Assembly (NCBI GenBank): GCA_963969365.1
Contig: OZ017756.1
Location: 1,364,001 to 1,428,000 of the forward strand
Direction of reading: 5' to 3'
DNA: 64,000 bases
Source: Asterochloris sp. CNOR1
Lineage: Eukaryota; Chlorophyta; Trebouxiophyceae; Trebouxiales; Trebouxiaceae
Under the pieces are notes generated by a model. The model had not been told where the DNA came from, did no database searches, and saw nothing but the letters and a program-made list of their open reading frames with translations. Shown one piece after another: positions 12,801 to 23,879 of the stretch. The position numbers were made by a program, and so were the translations under genes. How positions within the stretch are numbered: the stretch's first letter is position 1; the number at the start of each line of letters is the position of its first letter.

Positions 12801-13584
12801 AAGCAGGCACTGCAGCAGCACAGGTGCTTGAGTGCCAGCAGCAGGGTAGCATGCTTCAGGCGCGGCACAATGACTTTGAATGCGTGACCCAGTGGGGCAG
12901 AACCACAAGGCAAAGGCCAGTTCTGCAGACATCTCAGAGCAGGTCCCTGTGGCTGTCTGAGTGGAGAAGACGAGGCCTGCGAGAGGGTGCGCGGGTGCCG
13001 CTACTCACCTACGCAGATACTGTGGCGTCTCCATGAACTGCAGCACACGCGCGAGGAAGGCGGTGCCGCTGGTCACAGAGGTGCTGCTGCCAGTGCCGCT
13101 GTCATCGAACACGACCACCTGCGAGTGCCGAGTTGAAGCAAGCTTGCGGCATCAGCAGGATGAAGCAAAGTGTTATGTTTGCAGAGGTGCAACAACAGAT
13201 CAGGATGGAGCAGGGTGTGCACACTTGAGCAGACCAGGATGCAGCGCGGCTGCTGGTCAGCGGGAGATATAGAGTGGGCGTGTGATCGCCTTCTGCCTTT
13301 GTGGTGAACTTTTGGCAGGCAGCTGGCAGACTGCCTGTCTGACCTCATCCACATTAAAAATGGCTGCTGCACGCGCGATCTGGCCGGCTATGGCAGTCGC
13401 TTGGTCAAAGGTCTGTGTGTTGTCAATGATGCTGCCTGGGACTGCAATAGACAGTGTCCACTGCCTGCAGGTACAGGACATCATGAGGCCTGACTGTGCC
13501 TCCAGAAGGGGCCAACAGGCTGTTAACAGTCTCTTACCTTCCTCTCTGTTCCTCATCAGTAGACAGCTTTCTCCTCTTTGCCAT
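9852..13584 (-). CDS. SPOUT1: SPOUT1/C9orf114-family SPOUT RNA methyltransferase
   Basis: Putative S-adenosylmethionine-dependent RNA methyltransferase of the trefoil-knot SPOUT superfamily (human SPOUT1/CENP-32). Exons on the minus strand: 13584-13538, 13464-13344, 13118-13009, 12290-12128, 11003-10770, 10139-9852. All phases close and give 320 aa with a TAG/TGA-type end after KHGST. The N-terminus is short and basic (MAKRRKLSTDEEQRGR), fitting a nuclear or nucleolar protein. Family landmarks in order: LSIAVPGSIIDN, AGQIARAAAIFNVDE, ARVLQFMETPQYLRR, ALLPMHKDL, LPPLDAPHHMR, FREGVVL, GLYWGYMTRIAHSL, GYDLTVGTSERG, FGGPSGLEAA, NTCPSQGSRTIRTEEA. The last three form the cofactor-binding knot. The intron before exon 12290 is swollen by tandem copies of that exon's own acceptor edge. 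The identification is secure; the RNA target is not shown by sequence. Confidence 0.95.
12291..12820 (-). repeat. Tandem array of splice-acceptor/exon-edge copies in SPOUT1 intron
   Basis: The true acceptor of the SPOUT1 exon starting at 12290 (minus strand CTGCAG followed by codons for ALLPMHKDL) is followed upstream by diverged copies. Their CTGCAG acceptors lie near 12390, 12484, 12577 and 12660, with weaker ones near 12781 and 12811, so the period is about 83-99 bp. Translated in the exon frame they read ALLPTHKGL, SPLTTHKDL, AGLPTHAAL and APLLMHKGL, clearly the same exon start. No copy is needed for the protein, which joins the last copy directly. Confidence 0.85.
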
Positions 13585-14389
13585 AATGCTGCTGGGACAG
13601 GCATGGGATTTTGGAAAAACATGTGAAACCTATCTGGGCCTAAGCCACTGATAGCCAAAAAAGCTTTGGCGCCATCTGTTAAGCAGCCCTTAGCAGGCAC
13701 AGCTTTGCCTTTTGCACAAGATGATGTCAGCTTTGATGTCTCAGGATGTGTACAGAAGTGACTGTTCAGATGGCATGTGCTGCAAATCCTTTGACAATTC
13801 ATCAGACTTTCAATTTGAGTCGCGCCTGCTGTTGAATCAGCACTTCATTGGTGTTGCAGACTGGCCAACATCAGAGTCTGTAAGGTCAGTATTGGTGCTG
13901 CATGTCCAGGCCTGGCTGACTGGGTTGGCATAAGCCTGTGTGAGCACAGTTTGGAAGTCTCACCAGCCTTGGTGGTCTGGGTGTCCAAGCAGAAGGGCCC
14001 TCCAGAGCCTCTGAGATGAGCTGCTTACAGGCCCGAAAGGACTCCCTCCCACATGCAGGCATGCAGGAAGCAAGGAGGGGTTGTCAATGCGGCTCACCGG
14101 CAACGACATTGCACAGCAACGCCAATGCAGTCATCAGTAGCACATCCACTAGACCACCTTGTGCCCTTCAGAGCCTGCCTGGGCTTTGAGCTGATGGCTC
14201 TGCACTCTCAGAATTTGCCCCGGCATTTTAAGGGAGCCACATGTCAAACACCTCAAACAAACATTCTTTAGGTGGGTAGCAAGAGGGAGATGAAGAGCAA
14301 TACAGCATATATACATGGACATCTAAATGCCTGCAATGTCCTGTCTGATGTACCAGGATATCCTGACCTTATGAGGCTCCGATGTGTGC
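13585..14389. other. Intergenic, upstream of SPOUT1 and downstream of the bicupin gene
   Basis: About 800 bp between the SPOUT1 start and the stop of the bicupin gene on the same strand. It should hold the SPOUT1 promoter and the bicupin 3' UTR. I recognise no gene, RNA or repeat in it. Confidence 0.6.
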
Positions 14390-17352
14390 TCAAATCTTGA
14401 CATTCTGCCCCGCAATTGTGGCTCCACGCTCTATATGCTGTCTGAGGGCGGCAGCCTCCTCTGGTGCAAATCTGATGTTCAGAATCCTCTGTAGATACAG
14501 CAGCAGACATAGTGGTGCTGAGAGAGTGTGGCCACAGCAGACACGCTGCTGGCAAGCACAGGCTCCCAGAAGGCAGCTCACCTGAAACGTGAGTAGCCCT
14601 GCGTCCTGGAATGGCACAACCCAGGCATCCTCGCTGGAGTCATTGTGGTGGCTGTGCCACCACCCAGGAGGTGTTGTGAACATCCCTCCTGTTTGCCATG
14701 GCACCTGTGGGGCAGTGCAGGACCAGCACTGCACAAGATTGCGTCCCCCCTGGCCAACATTCATGCATAAAGTCTGAGAGAAAGCTGCTCACCTTGATGG
14801 GGTCCACAAGCTGCCCCTGGTCATCAAGATTTATGGCCATCATGGTGTAAGTCCCTGAACCCACCCACAGGCGATGATTCAGCTACAGCACCGATGCTTG
14901 CTGATCAGCATTGGTGGCACTAGCTAGCTCAGCAGCGGGGCAGCCTGGGCCAGATCTGTGAGTGCCAGAAGGCCGCTGTCTGAGCTCTGGTGGATTCCAT
15001 GGACTGGCCAGTCCTGGAGCATCATTGTGGCAGCCAGAAGAGGAGCCATTGGCTTTGCACAGCTCTGGCTGGGTCCAAATCTCTGAAGTTGAATCACAAG
15101 GCTGCAAAGGGCAGCTGCCCACCTTCAGGCGCGTACGCAGCCAGGTCCAGGGCTGTTGCTGCATGCCTGTGTGGCGCCTGCACACTGTAGGCTGGCAGCA
15201 CATTGTACAGGGCCCACAGCGTGTGGGTGAGGGTCTTGGTTGCCTGCGTCTGCTGCGTGCCCAACAGAACACCTGCACACCAAAGGGCAACCTGGCTGCC
15301 CTGCATACCGCTGCACCAGAGGCCTGGCCAGGCGAGGAAAGGCCTGCAGGAGCCAAGTGCTGCAGCATGGCCCCCGCATTGCTGGATGGAAGGGGGAGGT
15401 GGCAATGCTTGAGCCAACGCTGGGCAGCAAGATGACATGGGCAGGCCTTCAGAGCTGAGCACTTCTGCCAGATGGGGTTAGGAGGCATCAACACGACCAG
15501 ACTTTGTAGTGCTACCCCCGAGGTTGCTACTCCAACACATCATGCTTGGCTGAGCAGATGCCGGTCAGCTACCCAGGGTCAGGCCAAGCAGAGCCCTGCA
15601 ACCCTCAGATGCTTGCCCTGTGCAGGTTGCAGGCACCTGGGACCGGTCCCTGCCAGACTCAGCAGGCTGTTGCTGCCATTGTGTGTAAGCATCACTGAGA
15701 GGCAATGACTGACGTTGATATGCTCAAAGCATAGCTGCAGGTTGTTTGGACAGCAGTGAAGCTTTTGCAGAAGCCTGTTTGTGGCAAACCCTGGGAGGAG
15801 ATGTGGCATGCAACACCTGTATTCGGCTGGCACACATCAGTATGCTTGGCCAAGCAGAAGCAGTGTGGCAACCTAGGGTTAGGCTCCCCTGCGACTGCTA
15901 GTCTCCTCAATGAGGCAGGGACCCCCCCCCCCCCCCCACCCCCCCTCCAGCGCCCCCAGAAAACCCCAAACACTGATAAGTGTGCTCTGCTGGCTCGCCT
16001 ATGCGGTTCTTCTTGGCTGCGTCAGGGTTCTGCTGGATGTCAGACACTGCTGTCTTCAGGGCATCACGAGTGAAGTGCGTCTGCTCAAATTTGTCTGTGG
16101 AGGGCACAACGCCTAGGTATCTGCAGCAGAGGAAGCACATTTGGGTGCCTTGGTGCAGCCAAAGATCTCTGTGAGAGCTGTGGACTGTAGCAGACTCTGC
16201 TTGTCCACAGTCTGGAACAAGCAGTCTCAGACATGGTGTGCCAGCTGCTCGCCACCATTCAAACGCACTTGCACAGCGGTTCATCTGTGATCCAGTAGAG
16301 GGCAGCAGAGCCATTGTGGACGTCCCCTGAAATGCAGTAGTGTACGACGCCTGCAGCGCCTGGCACCACAAAGATGTCGCCAGTCTGCCACCTCACAGTC
16401 CCATGGGGGCTGCTGCTCTCGCCCTTGCCCCTGCAGGATGGAGGACTGAGTTCAGCTATCATGCTTGAGGTCAGGTTGCACATGCAAGTGGCAGTTCCCA
16501 GTGTCTGCACTGCATGCTGGGCTGCCTTCTGTGCAAGGCTGCTTGAGCACCCGTCCCTCCAGCATGGCTGGAGGCACATGCAGTCAGTTGAGCTGCCTGC
16601 AGCCACGAGCTCAACAGCTGAGTAAGTTGTGGAGCTGTGCTCGACACAGGGCGGCAGGAGCCATACAGGCTGGGCAAGCAGGCTGCATCCCAGCGCCAAA
16701 CCCTTGCAAGCAGTTGCTCAAGGAAGGGCACAGGTTTGCAGCTCAGCGCTCTGCAGAGCCTCGTCACCTAATTACATAGAACGCCTGTGAGGTGGCCACC
16801 GCCCTGGTCCGGAAGCTCTCCCCTTCGCAGACCCGCACAAAAGAGGCCAGCAGGTTGGGGCTAGTGGCTGGGCCCTGCATCTGAAGGTCATCTGAAAGGT
16901 CCAGTGGAAAGGCCTGACTTGGGTAGTCCCCCTCATGGAGGCTGGCCGGGAAGGCTTGGATGGGGACAGGCGACATGTGAGGGTTGGACTCCTGCAGAGA
17001 GGGCTTGCGGTAAGAAGCTGGCTGCATCGTCAGAGGAGCAGCGCCAGCCACGGCAGGGCAGCCAGCTGCAGGCTGCCTGGAAGTGTGAGTGTTGGGCACA
17101 TGCAGAGCGGCAGAGAGGGAACGGCACGTGCAGGAATCTGACACCAGAGAAGCTGGTACATGTAAGCTTTTCATTGCCTGTGTATAGTCCCACATGAATG
17201 CATTGGGGTCTGAGGTCTTCGTCCTGTCTGGCACCTCAGTGCCTGCTGGGTGGTGCAGGCTTGCCCTGGCAGAACCTACAGGGGCAGCATGCGATCACAG
17301 TGGAAACATTGCACGCTGTTGCCAGCAGCTTGGAGACAGGGCTGCCTCCCAT
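14390..17352 (-). CDS. Bicupin protein, gentisate 1,2-dioxygenase-like
   Basis: Two-cupin protein resembling gentisate 1,2-dioxygenase and related ring-cleaving or uncharacterised bicupins. Exons (minus): 17352-17276, 17223-17145, 16991-16768, 16430-16269, 16120-15999, 15272-15123, 14854-14793, 14704-14582, 14488-14390. The chain closes to 365 aa, the usual family length. The N-terminal cupin shows LDLSDDLQMQGPATSPNL, ATSQAFYVIR, WQTGDIFVVPGA and ALYWITDEPL. The linker YLGVVPSTDKFEQTHF and LTHTLWALYNVLPAY lead to the C-terminal cupin with APHRHAATALDL and TPPGWWHSHHND. The His-rich signatures APHRH and HSHHN are the likely metal ligands of the C-terminal barrel. Its final strand is DAGLLTFQ, then RILNIRFAPEE. 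The intron after 15999 seems to use a GC donor (ATAG/GCGAGC). The first two exons are the least certain. Substrate specificity cannot be read from the sequence. Confidence 0.85.
15922..15945. repeat. Poly-C tract in bicupin intron
   Basis: A nearly pure run of C, broken by one A, lies inside the intron between exons 15999-16120 and 15123-15272. Such a homopolymer is prone to slippage and to sequencing error. Confidence 0.9.
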
Positions 17353-17597
17353 GAGAGATGGGTGGTGCCGCTCGCTCGATGCATGCTCACCTGATCTGGC
17401 ATGCCTCCTGAGGCAGCGGCGTGCTTGCCATTCATTGTGTTTGACCAGCTGGCCTTGCAGCTGAGCATGCAGCCTGCTCTGTAACGACAGCCCTGACTGG
17501 TGCATCAAGCCTGGTGGAGTTGGTTTGAGGCTGAGTGGGGTTTGATGTTCCTTATGATAAATGGTATATTCATCAATGTGTAATTCTTGACATTGAC

Positions 17598-19176
17598 CTA
17601 GTCAGAGTTAGTGTAGCTCTCATAAAATGGTTGCAGCCCTGCAAGCTTGCTGAGGGGAGCAAGCAAGTGCTGGAAAACAAACCAGAGTGGCTTTGGCACA
17701 TCAGCAAGCACCAAGTTTCCATGCACAAAAGTTAAAATTAGCTGCAGAGGGTTTACTGCCTCTATCTGGCCAAAGTCCGTGCCCAGCCCGCAGAAAGTCC
17801 TGCACAAGGAGAGACAGCAGGGTCAAATGGGGCAGAGCCACCCCTGACAGTGCCAGACAGGCTACAGCGCAGCCCTACTTACCTGAAGAACTGTGTGCCA
17901 TTGAGGCAGGTGTGAGGGTGATGCAGTGCAGCCCTACTTACCTGAAGAACTGTTCGCTGTTGAGGGCGGGTGTGAGGGTGACCTCGACATCCAGATCAGT
18001 GGAGTTTGCGGCATTCCAAAAGGTGTGGACTGCAGGCAGGCAGTGCTGGGTGCTGAGCAACCTGCTGCGGCTTGAAATGCAGGTAGCACACGCCAGGGGT
18101 TGCCGGATGCTCCACTGCTGTCAGCAGGAGTGTCTCTGGCGGCGGGACAGATGCAGCATGCCCCTCCTTGAGACTCAGCCAACAGGCAAGTGCAAAGGGT
18201 TTGCTCCCAGTGGCTCAGCCTGAACTGCATCACACCTGCTCCAGGCGGGATGCACAGAGGCTTGGACTTGGTGTCTGCTGGTCCCAGCTGGCCTTCCTTG
18301 CCTTCCAAGGTGTAGGCAAAGCGGCCTGAGATGATTCTGAAGCATTCTGTCTGCTTGGTGTGGATGTGGAGTGGTGGGCTGGCGCTCTTGCCTGCATTTG
18401 GACTTCAGAGTGGGACCAAGCAGTATTCAATTTTGGCCAGCGCTGCAGAGCCCATGCTCAGCCAGCACTTGGCCAGAGCGGGTAGCAACGCAGTGCCTTC
18501 TCTCAGGCAGCATGGCATGCATGGAGAAGGATGCAGGGCCAGCAACAGCCAGCAGATGGGCTTGCCCAGCCTGTATGTGGGTCTGAGTGCAGCTCAAACT
18601 CTCAGATACCCCCACTTCAGACCCCGGTTGTGCAGCAGAGCTGACTCGCCACAAAGGCAGCAATGTTGACCCACTGTGAGCCAGCATGGACTGCAAGCGT
18701 GCACTTGTTAGACCCTAACCATGTCCTGGCCTGCTTGACTGGGGTTGCAGTGCCTAACATCAGCAAGGTTGGCTCCTCCTCCCCAGGTGGGCCTTTCTTC
18801 TTGGACAGCCAGAACAGCGGCTCAGCATGGGAACAGAAGAAGGCCCTCAGGGCTCACCTGGGATGGCGCCAGGGGCTCCTGCTCTGCACAGGCCAGATAT
18901 CACAAATGGGTCTGTTGCAGTTGCCTGGCCCTTGGGCGCCTGCTTGAAAACAAATCTGCATGCATGAAGGAAAGCTGCTGAACTGTTCTGTGCCAGGTGT
19001 TCTACAGTCCTAGTGAGATGTTCAGACCGGGTGCCACTGCCATCTGCAGTGTCCTCAAAACTAGTCCTCCCAGCCAGGCTAGTGCGCCGGATGCCAGCAT
19101 GGTGCACGCGGCTGGCGCCCAAACCAAGTGCCACCAGGACAGTGAGGCCTGCCGCCAGCCAGGTGATAATCTTCAT
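17598..19176 (-). CDS. Single-domain cupin with N-terminal membrane anchor
   Basis: Exons (minus): 19176-18858, 18391-18236, 18029-17942, 17799-17598, closing in phase to 254 aa. The start MKIITWLAAGLTVLVALGLG gives a hydrophobic signal anchor or cleavable signal. The conserved cupin motif 1 is visible as LHIHTKQTECFRIISG (H-x-H-x4-E-x6-G) and motif 2 as IPPGAVHTFWNA. These are followed by VEVTLTPALNSEQFFR and the C-terminal tail LADVPKPLWFVFQHLLAPL, LAGLQPFYESYTN, typical of cupin-2 proteins of unknown function. The residues between the anchor and the first cupin strand look unlike the family, so one exon may be missing between 18391 and 18858. A 59-bp duplication sits on the donor at 17942. 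The adjacent bicupin gene on the same strand is a different subfamily, not an obvious tandem copy. Confidence 0.82.
17870..17987 (-). repeat. Tandem duplication of a 5' splice site (cupin gene)
   Basis: The exon end and donor at 17942 (unit 17929-17985: CTTACCTGAAGAACTGT ... GTGTGAGGGTGA on the + strand) are repeated at 17870-17928, offset 59 bp. Both copies keep ACTTACCTGAAG, meaning exon end TTCAG plus the GTAAGT donor. The downstream copy is one base shorter, so use of its donor would shift the reading frame. Confidence 0.85.
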
Positions 19177-20988
19177 TCCCCTGCCTGTTGTTGTTATGAA
19201 GAAAGATCAAGGGAGCTCCCTGCCGAATCCCCTTTGGTCGTGACCTTACTTGCGGCAGATCGAAACTCCGGGACCCTCACCAAGCCAATCTGAAATTTCG
19301 AGATTCACACGTTGACCATACATGTTTCCGCTCAGGCCACTGTCTTACAGCACAACAACACAGGCAAGGATGTGGGTGGTCGTAGTGAAGATGCACCGCA
19401 TCAGACCAAAAGCGGCAATGACACACACGCCGCCTGCAGGCAATGAAAGGACTCCAAGCAAAGGAAGTCCAGGCCTCAGCGGTCCAGATCCTGCTGATAC
19501 AGGGGCTTGAGGCTAGATGTTTGATGATGGGAACCACCACCCGCCCATGCACTGGCCAGACTGGCTAATGAATGTCAGGCACCAGGAGGTGAACCTCACT
19601 TGTGGTCGCAGCCAGTTGCAGAGGGTTTGGCGTTGGACACCTGCAGGCAGCAACCTGAATTTTGGTAGCTGTCACGCCCAAGATCACAGAGGACCCCATG
19701 ACATGGAACTGCTCCAGAAGCCCTGCCCAGCAAAACGCACTCAAAACTGAAAGAGTCCATCTCTGCTACCTGGTCTGAGGCACCTGCTGGAACGAGAACC
19801 TGCGCGGGGGATTGCAGATGGCTCGGCCAGGTGCATGCAGCTCGAGGTGACAGCAAGGGCCTCCAGTCAGGCCGGCCCCAAGCGCAGCTACACTTTCAGA
19901 GGTACAATCTGCATGGTGGTTGTCTGGGTGGCTGACGTACGCTGACTGGAGGAGCCTTGTCAGGGCTCTCAGTGGGCAAGGGGGCGCTCGAGGGCATTCC
20001 TTGCCCACCTGCCCATCAACAGCAGCCAGTAATACGAAATGCACTGGCTCAGTATATGTGGAAGAGCAAACCCCCAATACTCAAAGCACGAGCTGCAGCA
20101 GCAGTATGCCCAGTTGGGATTGCTACGGACTGCGGCATGCCTGCAGAGCTGACTTGCCAGCACCTGTGCATGCTTCTGCAGCACTACCTGAGGTGGCCCG
20201 TGCAAGCTGTGTTGTGCTGGCCTGACTGCCTCAGTGCAGGCTGAGACTCTCAGCCATTGCTGGGCCTTCTTGCTCACATCGGTGACCAAGACGGCCGTCC
20301 TGCAGGATTTCTAGCCGCGAGGAGCCCAGAGTGCTTGTGAAGCGGATGTTGAATCTCACAAGAAAGACAAGTATTGCTGCTTTTGTAAAAGCGCATCGTG
20401 CCGCACTCATCTGTATCTCTGCAGTCCTGGTGCGAACCACACGAAGCTGTCCACCCTCAAGTTCCTGTCCTTGACGCCGGCTCCTGTCACGACATCTACA
20501 AGAGCTTTGCTGCACGGCTACCAGGTGACATGCCTCAGAGCAATGCACCGCATCGATCTGGCAACCTTAGTTTTGCAGGGGTTGATTCCTAAGCAATGCA
20601 CTGATGACAGCTTCTGCCAGTGCTGTGCTGCGTCAGCAGTCACTTTTGGTCCCTGCAGGCTGCGCTGCACCATTCAGGCCGTTTGCAAGCAGGGGCCTTG
20701 TGTAAGCATTGTCTGCATCTGCAGGACCGCGGCCACACGGTGCTCTAGCAGGCCTGAATCAAAGGGTCAGACGGCAGCTGAATTCCCCGAAGACTGAGCC
20801 AGCAGCTGGGGAGTCAGATATCGCTCATCTTGGCTTAGAGGTCTTGCAAGGCCAGCTGGACGCCCCTGAGGCCGCCTCAGGACTGCCTGCAAGGGCAGTC
20901 AGGCAGCTCAGCAGTTGCCACAGCTGCTGGCGCCCAGGAGCAGAAGCGAGGAGAGGTTTGGGCCTGTTCGAGCCGGCTGATAGACAGC
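19177..20988. other. Divergent intergenic region (cupin / S40)
   Basis: The 1.8 kb lie between the start of the cupin gene (minus) and the start of the S40-like gene (plus), so a shared promoter region is expected. A minus-strand open frame at 20548-20231 and a plus-strand one at 20709-20999 are present. They carry no recognisable domain and I cannot support either as a gene. They might be 5' UTR or an unrecognised leading exon. Confidence 0.5.
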
Positions 20989-23879
20989 ATGGAGTTTGAC
21001 GAGCAGCAGCTGTGGGGGGAGGGCGTTGCCGACAACCACCTGGCCGCAGGTATGGCCACCATCAGGGGCCTGGCTGCACTTTGAGACATGCACCGCTTGT
21101 GGCCATTGCAGCGGCCACTGCTTGGCCACAAGCTGGAGTTGCACAGACACTGCCAGCTGAGGGCTGTCACGCCTGTGGTGCTCAGTGGAGCATCAGACAG
21201 CACCGTTGCCATCCAGCCTGGGGAATTCGGTGCGTTACATGCAACTGTACAATCTTGTACCTGAGTTTCAGTCATGCCCAGAATGCCTGTGCAGCATCAT
21301 GCTCAGCTGTTGCCCTGCATCCCTGACATTGATCACTCTGACTGCTGGCACTCCTAAAAGTCTACTCGGCAGCTGCAAGCTCAGACAACGCAACTAGCAT
21401 GGATTACGTCACTGCAGGGCTGCATATCTTGCATGCAACTCTTACTGACAGTGTGAGAGAGTGAGATGATTCTAAAGTCCATTGGCCGTATCAGTGAGGG
21501 GCACTCCATCAGTGCTGCATCAAGACTACATTATTGCCTACGGTCCACACAGGGCCCAATCGTCTCTACTGGTCAGGCCTGACTTTGCCCACACCACTTG
21601 TTGTGACTGCAGATGCTGCCTCAGAAGAGGATGTTACGGCACACAGCCAGGGTAACGACAAGGACAGCAATTCCAGCAGCGACAGCGAGTATGGGGACCC
21701 AGCAGGCGGGCACGGTGGTGGCAGCATCAGGCCGTTTCAGCATGAAGGTGGTCCCACGCACGCTTTGGAGCCCTACGTGGTCTTCTCTTCCCCTGCTCTT
21801 CTGAGCAGCACCCCTTCATGTTCCTGTACACAGCCTGGTTGCCAAAAAGGACGTGGTCTGCAGCACCCACACTATGCTGCTGAGCTGCACATGGACCTGA
21901 AGCGCAGTTGATGCCAAGGACCGGCCCTGGCGGCTGACCTGCTGCTGCTGCCTGGGGAACCAGCAGCATGGGCGGCAGGACTTGGCACGTGTTCACAAGA
22001 TGCCTGTGGGTCAGCACTGGGTGACGCTGCTGGCTGTGCAAAGGGCGTCATGCCGTGCAGAGGGCCCCCCCACCAGCAGCTTGGAGAGCAGCCCCTCAAA
22101 TGCCATGGCATCTATGTGGCTGAGCGTGAGCCTGGTGTCATGTTGTCCTGCAGAGGACCTCTCCCACCAGCAGCATGGGCAGCCTCACCTCTTCTGCCAA
22201 ATGGTGTGCCTGTCAGTGCTCGACGCTGCTTGCTGAGTGCTTTCCTGCACTGCAGAGGGCCTGTCCACCAGCAGCATGGATGGCGTCCCCTCCCCTCTGT
22301 CCACTGTAGCCTCAGCTGTGCCCATCGCTGCATCGGTGGCGGCTGGACCGGGGGCACGGGGCATGCGGAGACCGCCCAGGCGGGGAGCCACTGCTTCAGG
22401 GAATCGTTTTGCGCAGAGCATGCCTGTACAGCAGGCGGCTGTGAAGATGGTGAGGAAGCTACCTTTTGTTGCTGAGACCACTGGCTGGGGCAGGTCAAGC
22501 TGCTTTGTGCAACACATGCCCTTGCGGCAGGCGGCTATGGAATTGCAGCTGCTTGCTGTCTACAGGGTGTTTCAAAGGGGGTTGCCCAGCAAATGTCTGT
22601 GCAGCTGACAGCTGTGTTGGTGGTGAGGGGAGCTGCCCACTGCGCTGTGTGCTGAGCATACTGACTGAGGCAGGGCAGAGCTGCCTAGTGCATTGTAAAC
22701 TTCTGCAGCCAATGCCCATGTCAAACGCAAAGATAGCGAGGCAGGTTGTTTGCTGCTTGTGGTGATTTGTGCTACTCACTTCAAGGTGGGCTGTGGTGAG
22801 CCTCAGGCCGCTATGAAGATGTTGAAGCGGCTGCTTGCTGTGCAGCGTCAGAGAATTCTGCTGGTGCAACAGCTCTTGCCTGCTCTGTCTCCTTGCTGTC
22901 AAGTTTGACTCTGCACTGGCCACCCGCAATGTCTGCAGTGGAGGTGTACAGTGTTCAATATGCCTCTGCTGGCATGGGAGCACTTTGCATTCTGGTTAGT
23001 CACCCAGCGCAGCTGCAAATGGCTGTGCTGGTGTAGCAGCTATGTCTTCAACTGACGAGCATGACACCTACTCGATGACCTAGCATTCTGTGCAGGGGAG
23101 CTCTGCGCCAATCAACATCCCGATGCTGGCACGGCAGCGCTTTGCTGGATTCAAGGATGACGAGGACGAGCAGCACACAGGCATCATTCCACCCCACCTG
23201 CTGGCAGCGCAGGTCAGCCTTGAAATGACTGAAAGGTCAAGCCTTTTCTGCTTGCCTCCTCACAGCGCGTGGAGCCGCTGCTGCTGCTCGCAAGCATTGT
23301 TGCACCCCATCTGCTGGCTGCGCTCGTCAGACACTGCTCAGATCTCTTTGGGGTGGGGAAGGCCAGGTTGTGTCCCCCTCAGCTTGCATTTACTGATTGA
23401 TCCCGAAAGGAATAGGTATCATCCCATCCCTGGCTGCTGCCATGCAGGGCACTTGGTGTGCCAGCTTCCTCACACGCTGGCATCATGGAGTTACATGCAT
23501 CTCTGTCTTTGATTTCCCAGCCAGAGACAAATGCATTGGCGCTGCATCAACCAGTCGGATTGCTGCGTCATTGGGCAGCTCAGCCCGCATTTGTTCGTCA
23601 CCTTCAGACTTTGATTAAGGCTGAAAGGTTGCATCACAATGGCCTAGCACCTGCGTTGTTGCCTCCCGTCACTTGAAGACCTGTTTGCGCAATGCTCTGC
23701 AGGAGGACGACGAGGATGCCAGGCACAAGTTTTCTGTCACCGGTGTATCCCCGGCAGCCTCGCTGAAGCGCGAGAAGCTGCAGCAGCGCAATGCCATCCT
23801 GCGGCGCACAGGTTTCATTGAGGGTGTTCCCCGGGTGAAGGGCCTCGGCGGTGAGGAAGCTGCCAAGGAACATGGCTGA
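20989..23879 (+). CDS. S40/DUF584 senescence-regulator-like protein
   Basis: Exons: 20989-21049, 21613-21747, 22256-22449, 23096-23212, 23703-23879, closing to 227 aa. Land-plant S40 (DUF584) proteins have three short conserved blocks, all seen here in order. An N-terminal EF-D-x-W block appears as MEFDEQQLWGEG. A PVNIP-like block appears as APINIPMLARQRF, followed by acidic residues and IIPPHLLAAQ. The C-terminal block matching the plant LKGRDLSRVRNAVxxxTGF signature appears as LKREKLQQRNAILRRTGF. The middle of the protein is Ser/Gly/Ala-rich and probably disordered. Plant S40 proteins are small nuclear proteins linked to senescence and stress; the role in an alga is unknown. The intron before exon 22256 contains two older copies of that exon's start. 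Domain matches are from memory and rather short, hence moderate confidence. Confidence 0.75.
22050..22300 (+). repeat. Three copies of an acceptor plus exon start (S40-like gene)
   Basis: The acceptor of exon 22256 and its first bases (TGCAGAGGGCC ... CCACCAGCAGC) are preceded by related copies. One starts near 22052 (GTGCAGAGGGCCCCCCCACCAGCAGC) and one near 22150 (CTGCAGAGGACCTCTCCCACCAGCAGC). Spacing is about 97 and 103 bp. Only the last copy keeps the frame that joins neighbouring exons. Confidence 0.75.

Noticed and set aside
12291-12820. Reading the SPOUT1 intron copies as real repeated exons of a longer protein
   Set aside because: The phases do not chain, family members have a single copy of the motif, and the protein closes correctly without them.
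20231-20548. Minus-strand frame with a hydrophobic stretch in the cupin/S40 gap
   Set aside because: No family resemblance, no convincing splice partners, and a length expected by chance in this sequence.
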